64,000 nt of DNA. Origin: Bradyrhizobium forestalis. GTDB taxonomy: Bacteria > Pseudomonadota > Alphaproteobacteria > Rhizobiales > Xanthobacteraceae. Position numbers and translations under genes: made by a program. The notes under the pieces were generated by a model. It saw nothing but the letters and a program-made list of their open reading frames with translations, was not told where the DNA came from and ran no database searches. The stretch spans positions 62,001-126,000 of the forward strand of contig NZ_PGVG01000005.1 of NCBI RefSeq assembly GCF_002795245.1, written 5' to 3'. Shown piece after piece: positions 43,981-51,224 of this stretch (position 1 is its first letter; every line of letters starts with the position of its first letter).

Positions 43981-45372
43981 ATGAGCAGCAAATACGACGT
44001 CCTGGTGATCGGCGGCGGCACCGCGGCGCTGTGCGCGGCGATCGCGGCGCGCCGCGGCGGCGCCTCCGTGCTCGTGCTCGAAGGCGCGCCAAAATTCTAC
44101 CGCGGCGGGAACACCCGCCACACCCGCAACATGCGCTGTGCCCATGACGCCGCGACCGAAATCCTCACCGGCCCCTACACCGAGGACGAGTTCTGGGAAG
44201 ACTTGCTGCGCGTTACCGGCGGGCAGACCGACGAGGTGCTTGCGCGCCACATGATCCGGGAGTCTAAGGACATCCTCAACTGGATCGTGGAGCAGGGCGT
44301 GCGCTGGCAGCCCTCCCTCGGTGGCACGCTGAGCCTCGGCCGGACCAATTCCTTCTTCCTCGGCGGCGGCCGCGCGATGTTGAACGCGCTGTATCTGACC
44401 GCCGAACGTCTCGGCGTCGACATCAAATACGACGCCGAGGTCACCGACCTCGTAATCGAGGAGGGCATGTTCCTCGCCGCGCGCCTCAAGCGGCCGATCA
44501 GGGGCGAGACCGAGATCCGCGCGACCTCGCTGGTCGCTGCGGCCGGCGGGTTCGAGGCCAACATCGAATGGCTCAAGCAATATTGGGGCGAAGCCGCCGA
44601 CAATTTCCTGATCCGCGGCACGCCCTATAACCGCGGCTCGATCCTGAAGATGCTGCTCGACAAGGGCGTGCAGGAGGTCGGCGATCCCACCCAGTGCCAC
44701 GCGGTTGCGATCGACGCCCGCGCGCCGAAATTCGACGGCGGCATCATCACGCGCCATGACTCGGTCGTGTTCGGTATCGTCGTCAACAAGCACGCGCAGC
44801 GCTTCTACGATGAAGGCGAGGACATCTGGCCGAAGCGCTACGCGATCTGGGGCCGCCTGGTCGCAGCGCAGCCCAACCAGATCGCCTACATCATCTTCGA
44901 CTCGACCGTGGTCACGAGCTTCATGCCGACGCTGTTCCCGCCGATCGCCGGGCGAACGATCGCAGAGCTTGCTGGAAAGCTCGAGCTCGATCCGGTCGCA
45001 TTGGAAAAGACCATCGCTGAGTTCAACGCAGCGGTGCAGCCCGGCACCTTTGACCACACCGTCCTCGACGACTGCCGCACCGACGGTATCACCCCGCCGA
45101 AGACACACTGGGCGCGCAGGATCGAGACGCCGCCTTATCTCGCCTATCCGGTGCGGCCCGGCATCACCTTCACCTATCTCGGCACGCGCGTGAACAAGGA
45201 GGCGCGGATGCTGATGAAGGGCGGCAAGCCGTCTGCCAACATGTTCGCGGCCGGCGAGATCATGGCCGGCAACGTGCTCGGCAAGGGTTATGCCGCCGGC
45301 ATGGGTATGACCATCGGCAGCGTGTTCGGGCGGATCGCGGGACGGGAAGCGGCGAAACATGCACGGAACTAG
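43981..45372 (+). CDS. tcuA: FAD-dependent tricarballylate dehydrogenase TcuA
   Basis: A 463-residue flavoprotein of the fumarate-reductase/succinate-dehydrogenase superfamily. The dinucleotide motif VLVIGGGTAALCAAIAA lies at residues about 7-23, and the C-terminal region GEIMAGNVLGKGYAAGMGM is typical of TcuA. TcuA oxidises tricarballylate to cis-aconitate and hands electrons to TcuB. The ATG at 43981 is chosen over upstream frames that run through the promoter. It overlaps tcuB by 14 bases. No tcuC-type transporter is adjacent. The substrate may be another tricarboxylate. Confidence 0.88.
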   Translation: MSSKYDVLVIGGGTAALCAAIAARRGGASVLVLEGAPKFYRGGNTRHTRNMRCAHDAATEILTGPYTEDEFWEDLLRVTGGQTDEVLARHMIRESKDILNWIVEQGVRWQPSLGGTLSLGRTNSFFLGGGRAMLNALYLTAERLGVDIKYDAEVTDLVIEEGMFLAARLKRPIRGETEIRATSLVAAAGGFEANIEWLKQYWGEAADNFLIRGTPYNRGSILKMLLDKGVQEVGDPTQCHAVAIDARAPKFDGGIITRHDSVVFGIVVNKHAQRFYDEGEDIWPKRYAIWGRLVAAQPNQIAYIIFDSTVVTSFMPTLFPPIAGRTIAELAGKLELDPVALEKTIAEFNAAVQPGTFDHTVLDDCRTDGITPPKTHWARRIETPPYLAYPVRPGITFTYLGTRVNKEARMLMKGGKPSANMFAAGEIMAGNVLGKGYAAGMGMTIGSVFGRIAGREAAKHARN

Positions 45373-46459
45373 AATTCTCGACGAAGCCGACCGTCTGATG
45401 ACGGTCTGCAATTCCTGCCGCTACTGCGAGGGTCTGTGCGCGGTCTTTCCCGCCATGGAGATGCGGCGCGCCTTCTCCGACGGCGACCTCAACTATCTCG
45501 CCAATCTCTGCCATGGCTGCGGGGCCTGCTACGTCGACTGCCAGTTCTCGCCGCCGCACGAGTTCGACGTCAACGTCCCCAAGACGCTGGCGGTCGCGCG
45601 CGCGGAATCCTATGCGGCCTATGCCTGGCCGCAGGCGCTATCCGGCGCCTTCGCGCGCAATGGCCTCGTCATCAGCATCATCGCCGCGCTCAGCATGGCC
45701 GCCTTCATCCTCGGCTTCGCCGCCTTGAACGACCGCGGCGTGCTGTTCGGTGTCCATACAGGACCGGGCGCCTTCTACAGGCTGATGCCGCACAATGCGA
45801 TGGCCGCGCTGTTCAGCGCCGCATTCCTCTACGCGATCCTCGCCCTCGTCATGAGCGTGCGCGCCTTCTGGCGCGACATCGGCGCGCCCATCGGCAATCG
45901 TGCCGATGGCGGCTCGATCTTTCAGGCGATCCGCGATGCCGGCGAGCTGCGCTATCTCCATGGCGGCGGCGTTGGCTGCTACAACGAGGACGACAAGCCG
46001 ACCGACCGGCGCAAATTGTATCACCACCTGACCTTCTCCGGCTTCCTGCTCTGCTTCGCCGCGACGTCGGTCGCGACGCTCTATCACTATCTGCTCGGGC
46101 GCGAGGCGCCGTATCCGTGGTGGGACTTGCCCGTGCTGCTCGGCACGCTCGGCGGCATCGGCCTGATCGTCGGACCGGTCGGCCTGTTCACGGCCAGGAT
46201 GCGACGCGATCCGGCGCTGCTCGACGAGAACCGCTACGGCATGGACGTCGGCTTCATCGCCATGCTGTTCTTGACCGGCGTCACGGGCATGGCTCTTTTG
46301 CTCCTACGTGAGACTGGCGCGATGGGGCCGCTGCTGGCGCTGCATCTCGGCGCGGTGTTCGCGCTGTTCATCACCATGCCCTACGGCAAGTTCGTGCACG
46401 GCATCTACCGCTTTGCCGCGCTGGTGCGTTACGCGCAGGAGCGGCGGACGGCGGCGTGA
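45359..46459 (+). CDS. tcuB: TcuB iron-sulfur membrane protein
   Basis: A 366-residue protein. Two [4Fe-4S] motifs open it: CNSCRYCEGLC (Cys17, 20, 23, 27) and CHGCGACYVDC (Cys51, 54, 57, 61). Five to six transmembrane helices follow, with histidines suited to b-type haem (YHHLTFSGF, LYHYLLG). TcuB re-oxidises the FADH2 of TcuA and passes electrons into the membrane quinone pool. The start overlaps tcuA by 14 bases, so the two are coupled. Confidence 0.9.
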   Translation: MHGTRILDEADRLMTVCNSCRYCEGLCAVFPAMEMRRAFSDGDLNYLANLCHGCGACYVDCQFSPPHEFDVNVPKTLAVARAESYAAYAWPQALSGAFARNGLVISIIAALSMAAFILGFAALNDRGVLFGVHTGPGAFYRLMPHNAMAALFSAAFLYAILALVMSVRAFWRDIGAPIGNRADGGSIFQAIRDAGELRYLHGGGVGCYNEDDKPTDRRKLYHHLTFSGFLLCFAATSVATLYHYLLGREAPYPWWDLPVLLGTLGGIGLIVGPVGLFTARMRRDPALLDENRYGMDVGFIAMLFLTGVTGMALLLLRETGAMGPLLALHLGAVFALFITMPYGKFVHGIYRFAALVRYAQERRTAA

Positions 46460-46499
46460 CCGGGAACTCCGCCTGATTGAGGCGCCTCGGACATCTCGT

Positions 46500-49400
46500 C
46501 TACGCCACCTCGCGCTCCGGCGCGGATGCCTGTTCGCGGGCCATCGCCGTCGCGGTGACATAGTCGGTCTTGCCGGTGCCGAGCAGCGGCACCTTGTCGA
46601 CCACCATGATCGTCGCGGGCACCGTCAGCTCGGAGGCGCCGATGGTCTTGGCCTGGGCCTGCATCGCACTGCGCTCGGCGCTCCTCTCCGTCGTCAGCAG
46701 CACGATGCGTTCACCCTTGCGCTGGTCGGGGATCGATACCGCGACCGAAGCGGCCTGCGGCCACAGCGCCGTCGCGATGGCTTCGACCGCCGACAGAGAG
46801 ACCATTTCGCCCGCGATCTTGGCAAAGCGCTTGGCGCGGCCCTTGATGGTGATGAAGCCGGCCGAGTCGATCGCCACGATATCGCCGGTGTCGTGCCAAC
46901 CCTCGGGAAGCTTTTCGAGCACGCCGGGATTTTCGGCCCTGAGGTAGCCGAGCATCACGTTCGGTCCGCGCACCGAGAGGCGGCCGCCTTCCTCGATGCC
47001 GGGGACCGGATCGAGCCGGCTTTCCATCAGCGGCGACAGGCGGCCGACAGTGCCGGGGCGATTGGCCATCGGCGTGTTCATCGCCAGCACCGGCGCCGTC
47101 TCGGTGACGCCGTAGCCTTCGAGGATGCGGATGCCGTAGCGCTCCATGAACACCTGCCGGGTGCGGTCCTTGACCGCCTCGGCGCCGGCGATCACGAGGC
47201 GCAGGGTGCGGAAGTCGTAAGGGTGCGCCGAGCGCGCATAGCCGGTGAGGAACGTGTCAGTGCCGAACAGGATGGTGGCGCCGGTCTGGTAGATCAGCTC
47301 GGGCACGATCCGGTAGTGCAGCGGCGAGGGGTACATGTAGATCGGAATACCCGCGAGCATCGGCATCATCATCCCGCCGGTCAGCCCGAACGAGTGGAAC
47401 ACCGGCAGCACGTTGAACACCTTGTCGTTGGCGTTGGCGTCGACCCGCGCCAGCGCCTGCGCCGCGTTGGCGAGGATATTGCGGTGGGACAGCACCACGC
47501 CCTTGGGCGTGCCTTCAGAACCCGAGGTGAACAGCACGACGGCGGGATCGCTGGCCTGGCGGGCGACGCGCGGCGCCGTGCCGGCGAGCAGGCCCTTGAT
47601 CTTGTCGGCGAGGCCGATCGAGGCGCGGACGTCCTCGAGATAGACGACGCGGGCTTCAGCGGAGATCGCCGCCATCAGCTTGTCGAGCTTGCCCTTCTCG
47701 ATGAAGGCCTTCGACGTCAGCACGGTCTTGACCTGCGCGGCCTTCATGGCGGCGAGGACGTTGACCGGGCCGGCCGAGAAGTTGAGCATCGCCGGCACGC
47801 GGCCGATGTTCTGCAGCGCCATGAAGACGACGGCGACGCCTGCGGAGTTCGGCAGCAGCACGCCGACATTCTCGCCGGTGGCGGTGCCGCTCTCCAGCTT
47901 GCGGCTCAGGACCTGCGCGCCGAGGATGAGCTTGCGATAGGTCAGCTTGGTGCCGAGCGCATCCTCGATGATGACCTTGCCGGTGTCGCGGTCGCGATAG
48001 GCGTGGCCGAGCGCCTCGAACAGCGAGTGATCGAGCATGGCGTTCTTTACCAAGGCATCGATCATCACGTCCTGGAGCGCAGCGCCGGCGGCATTGCGGC
48101 GCGCCTTGCCCTTGAGCTGCTCATCGACCGGAAGCTTGACGGGCGGCAGGATGGTAACCGTCACGCGCGGAAACCACGAGCGCTTGATCTGGCTCGAGTT
48201 GAGGTAGCTGAGATGCGAGCGCTGCGCGCCTTCGATGCGAACGGGCACGACCACGGCGTCGGCCTTGTCCGCGATCATCGCGGTGCCGTCATAGACCTTC
48301 ATCAGCGAGCCGGAGACGGTGATGCGTCCTTCCGGGAAGATCACGACCGGTTCGCCCGTGGCGACGAGCTTGATCAGGTCGCGCGCAGCCAGTGGCTTGG
48401 ACGGGTCCATGGTGTAGTGTTTGACGACGCGCAGGAACGGCTTGGCCCACCAGGCCTTGGCGATGCCGGTATCGACCGCGAAGCTGGCGTCGATCGGCAG
48501 CACGGCGTGCAGCAGCGGGCCGTCGATCAGGCTGACATGGTTGGGCGCGATCAGCATGCGCGTGCCCGGAGGCGGAAGATTCTCCAGCCCGCGGATTTCG
48601 GTGCGAAACAGCGCGCGGAACAGTAGTCCGCCGAAATCGCGCACGCCTTCCTTGCCCCACTTCGTCAGCACGAACCAGACCGCGCCGAAGCTGGCGACGC
48701 CGAGGCCGAAGAAGATCCAGCCGACATGAAGGCCGGCCGCCTGCAGCAGCGCGACGAACAGCGAGCCGATCACCATGAAGGCAGCCTGCAGCACGTTGCC
48801 GGCGGCGATGATGCGCGCGCGCTCGGAAGGCACCGACCAGGCCTGGACTGCGGCAAAGGACGGCACGACGAACAGGCCGCCGCCGAATGCGAAGGCGACG
48901 AAGTCGATCAGCATGCGCAGGCCGGCGAACGAGGTCGCGAAACCGGCCGCGGTGATGTCCTGCCCCTTGGTGGTCACGGCGATGGCCCAGGCGAGATCGA
49001 GGCCGGCAAACCCCATGATGATGGCGCCGATCGGCACCAGCGCGAGGTTCGGGCGGACATGGCTCAGGCTGGCGGCAAACAGCGAGCCGATGGCGATGCC
49101 GATCGCGAAGATCGCAAGGCACAGCGTCACCACGCCTTCGGTGCCGCCGACGACGTCCTTGATCAGCGCCGGCAGCAGCGATAGCACGATGGCGCCGACC
49201 AGCCAGAACCAGGAGACGATCACGGTGCCGTCCCACAGCCGGTGGTCGGCATAGAGCGTCTTGAGCAGGCTGAGCGTCGAGGTCCAGGGATTGGCATCGA
49301 CGGGCAGATCGGGCGCGGAGGGCGTTGTCTGCGGAATGCGGGACGCGAACGCCCAGGACAACAGGGCCAGCACGACGACGGCCGAGGCGACCCAACCCAT

Positions 49401-49904
49401 ATGCGCAGATCCCGCCACGAATTGGCCGCCGGCGACGGTGCCGAGCAGGATCGCCATGAAGGTCGCGCCTTCGACCAGCGCGTTGCCGGTCGCGAGCTCG
49501 CCGAGCTCGAGCTGGTCCGGCAGCATGGCGTATTTCACGGGGCCGAACAGGGCGGCGATGGTGCCGAACAGCGCGAGCGCTGCGAACAGCAGCGGCACCG
49601 AGTGCAGGAAGAAGCCGGCGGCGGCAAAGCCAGCAGCGAAGATCTCGGCGAATTTGAGCCGCCTTGCGACGACGGATTTGACGTATTTGTCGGCGAGTTG
49701 GCCGCCGAGCCCGGACAGGATGAAATAGGGGAAGATGAAGACGGCGCCTGCCACCGTCACCAGCGCATCGCCGTGGCCGGTCGCCGCGCTGTAAAGCAGG
49801 ATGATGACGAGTGCGTTCTTGAGCACGTTGTCATTGAGCGCCGAGAAGAATTGCGCCCAGAACAGCGGCGCGAAGCGGCGTGACGACATCAAATCCCTGA
49901 TCAT
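46500..49904 (-). CDS. aas: LplT-PlsC-acyl-ACP synthetase fusion (bifunctional Aas plus transporter)
   Basis: A 1134-residue, three-domain membrane protein. Residues about 1-415 are an MFS transporter like LplT, which flips lysophospholipid inward. Residues about 430-640 are a PlsC acyltransferase with the HX4D motif NHVSLIDGP near residue 455. Residues about 650-1134 are an AMP-binding acyl-activating enzyme (VVLFTSGSEGTPKGVVLSH, GYGVTETAPVLAMNT). Together they would import and re-acylate lysophospholipids for membrane repair. E. coli uses separate lplT and aas genes. The start has AGGA 6 bases upstream. Confidence 0.92.
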   Translation of the reverse strand: MIRDLMSSRRFAPLFWAQFFSALNDNVLKNALVIILLYSAATGHGDALVTVAGAVFIFPYFILSGLGGQLADKYVKSVVARRLKFAEIFAAGFAAAGFFLHSVPLLFAALALFGTIAALFGPVKYAMLPDQLELGELATGNALVEGATFMAILLGTVAGGQFVAGSAHMGWVASAVVVLALLSWAFASRIPQTTPSAPDLPVDANPWTSTLSLLKTLYADHRLWDGTVIVSWFWLVGAIVLSLLPALIKDVVGGTEGVVTLCLAIFAIGIAIGSLFAASLSHVRPNLALVPIGAIIMGFAGLDLAWAIAVTTKGQDITAAGFATSFAGLRMLIDFVAFAFGGGLFVVPSFAAVQAWSVPSERARIIAAGNVLQAAFMVIGSLFVALLQAAGLHVGWIFFGLGVASFGAVWFVLTKWGKEGVRDFGGLLFRALFRTEIRGLENLPPPGTRMLIAPNHVSLIDGPLLHAVLPIDASFAVDTGIAKAWWAKPFLRVVKHYTMDPSKPLAARDLIKLVATGEPVVIFPEGRITVSGSLMKVYDGTAMIADKADAVVVPVRIEGAQRSHLSYLNSSQIKRSWFPRVTVTILPPVKLPVDEQLKGKARRNAAGAALQDVMIDALVKNAMLDHSLFEALGHAYRDRDTGKVIIEDALGTKLTYRKLILGAQVLSRKLESGTATGENVGVLLPNSAGVAVVFMALQNIGRVPAMLNFSAGPVNVLAAMKAAQVKTVLTSKAFIEKGKLDKLMAAISAEARVVYLEDVRASIGLADKIKGLLAGTAPRVARQASDPAVVLFTSGSEGTPKGVVLSHRNILANAAQALARVDANANDKVFNVLPVFHSFGLTGGMMMPMLAGIPIYMYPSPLHYRIVPELIYQTGATILFGTDTFLTGYARSAHPYDFRTLRLVIAGAEAVKDRTRQVFMERYGIRILEGYGVTETAPVLAMNTPMANRPGTVGRLSPLMESRLDPVPGIEEGGRLSVRGPNVMLGYLRAENPGVLEKLPEGWHDTGDIVAIDSAGFITIKGRAKRFAKIAGEMVSLSAVEAIATALWPQAASVAVSIPDQRKGERIVLLTTERSAERSAMQAQAKTIGASELTVPATIMVVDKVPLLGTGKTDYVTATAMAREQASAPEREVA

Positions 49905-50260
49905 GACTAATCCTGTTTGGAAAGGCAGCCTGAGGTTCGTTACGTTGTCTGTGAAGCGTCACGACCGGAAGGGTATGGGACGAACGATTGCAGGTGGCGA
50001 CGGGCGCCGGTCTGCTTTGTCCCCTCGATCCCTCTGATCCTGTTGGTCTCCAAGTGGTCTCGTTAGGTTCGCAAATATCTGGTCGCGGCCGCGGTCCAAG
50101 CGGAAGGGCCGCGGTTAGCGGGATATCGCGTGGGGCGGTGAGGAAAAGCTGAACCGCATCGCCAAGGCCTGCGAGATCGGGTGCGAAAGTCGGGAGATGG
50201 TAATTCCTTCCTTGCAACCGCTTCTTGCATTCGAGCCGATCGGAACGTGCCGGCTGTGCG
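49905..50260. other. Intergenic region upstream of aas
   Basis: About 356 bases between the aas start and the end of the 88-residue gene, both on the minus strand. Several open frames exist, but none has a ribosome site or family resemblance. It should hold the aas promoter. No operator, repeat or RNA gene was recognised. Confidence 0.4.
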
Positions 50261-50527
50261 TCAGGTGAGATGGGCGAGGTGGCGAAAGGGCGAGAGGCGG
50301 CCGAGCAGGCTGAACCGCCGGCCTTCGTGACGTGCACGGGCGCGATTGGCCCGCCACATCCGGAAGGTCGCCCGGCGTTCCGCGAGCACGCCCGCAACGT
50401 CGCAGGCATTGGCGATGCGATTGACCGGCGCCATGGCGAACCGCAGCAGGGGCCGGCCGAGGCCGGTCACGAGGGCGGCCGCGTCATCGACGAAGGTGGC
50501 GGCGATATCAACAGCGAGGGTTTGCAT
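50261..50527 (-). CDS. 88-residue hypothetical protein divergent from TetR
   Basis: An 88-residue basic protein (MQTLAVDIAATFVDDAAALV ... RATFRMWRANRARARHEGRRFSLLGRL) without cysteines or a clear membrane helix. The ATG at 50525-50527 has GGAGA 8 bases upstream. The longer frame to 50593 would run through both operators and was rejected. It is divergent from the TetR gene across two operator palindromes and is thus a likely regulatory target. The function is unknown. Confidence 0.6.
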   Translation of the reverse strand: MQTLAVDIAATFVDDAAALVTGLGRPLLRFAMAPVNRIANACDVAGVLAERRATFRMWRANRARARHEGRRFSLLGRLSPFRHLAHLT

Positions 50528-50549
50528 TTTGCAGGTCTCCGGGTTAAAT

Positions 50550-50592
50550 TGAACAATGTTCACATGAGTAGCTCTAAAATGAACAATGTTCA
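50550..50592. promoter_or_regulatory. Two identical TetR operators
   Basis: TGAACAATGTTCA occurs twice, at 50550-50562 and 50580-50592, each a perfect palindrome around a central A/T, with centres 30 bases apart. They lie between the divergent 88-residue and TetR genes. The second overlaps the first codons of tetR, so binding should repress it directly. Confidence 0.82.
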
Positions 50593-51211
50593 AGAAGAAT
50601 CACTGCGCGACCAAAAAAAATATCGGCGCCGGCTCCAAATCCTGGAGATCGCCCGCGGTATCATCTCAGCTAAAGGGTTGAGATCATTGAAGGTTAGGGA
50701 CGTTGCCGAGGCCGCCGGCTGCTCGGTCGGCAGCGTCTATAACGAGTTCGGCGACTTTGACGGGGTCATCCTGACCGTCAATCGGGAGACGGTTCAGGCA
50801 CTCACGGCGCGGCTGCGCGGGGTTCCGGCCGAAGATCCGGTTCGCCAGCTCTATGGGCTTGCCGAGACCTATCTCGACTTCTTTGCGGGACACGCCAATC
50901 TGCTGCGCTCCTTGTTCGAGCATCGGATGGAGGACGATCGACCTTATCCGGACGACATCCTTCAAATGGTGATGGACGCTTTCGCGCTGATGCATCCACC
51001 CCTGGTGCGGCTCTTGCCGGATGCGGATGACGTGAAGATCGCGCTGCTGTCGCGCACGCTGTTTTCCGCCATGCACGGCATCATCTCGCTCGGGCTCGAG
51101 GAGCGCATGGTGGCCGTGCCGCCGCAGATGCTGCGCCAGCAGATCGAACAGTTCGTCGATACCCAACTCAGAGGGCTCGGGATTCTGCCGGTCGGCGCAC
51201 GGCTATCCTGA
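50564..51211 (+). CDS. TetR-family transcriptional repressor
   Basis: A 215-residue regulator with a TetR HTH at about residues 25-72 (GLRSLKVRDVAEAAGCSVGSVYNEFGDFDGV) and a helical C-terminal ligand domain (TetR_C of the WHG type, LYGLAETYLDFFAGHANLLR). ATG codons at 50564 and 50579 are both possible starts, and neither has a strong ribosome site. The gene is likely autoregulated through the two palindromes at 50550-50592. It is convergent with the autotransporter gene. The ligand is unknown. Confidence 0.85.
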   Translation: MSSSKMNNVQEESLRDQKKYRRRLQILEIARGIISAKGLRSLKVRDVAEAAGCSVGSVYNEFGDFDGVILTVNRETVQALTARLRGVPAEDPVRQLYGLAETYLDFFAGHANLLRSLFEHRMEDDRPYPDDILQMVMDAFALMHPPLVRLLPDADDVKIALLSRTLFSAMHGIISLGLEERMVAVPPQMLRQQIEQFVDTQLRGLGILPVGARLS

Positions 51212-51224
51212 TGAGGCGGCGCCG

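Noticed and set aside
43147..45411. 754-codon minus-strand frame
   Set aside because: Only its first-translated two thirds lie opposite tcuA. The real gene is the GntR part from 43830, which has its own ribosome site; the rest is an antisense shadow produced by high GC3.
46308..48626. 772-codon plus-strand frame opposite aas
   Set aside because: Antisense shadow of the acyltransferase-synthetase gene.
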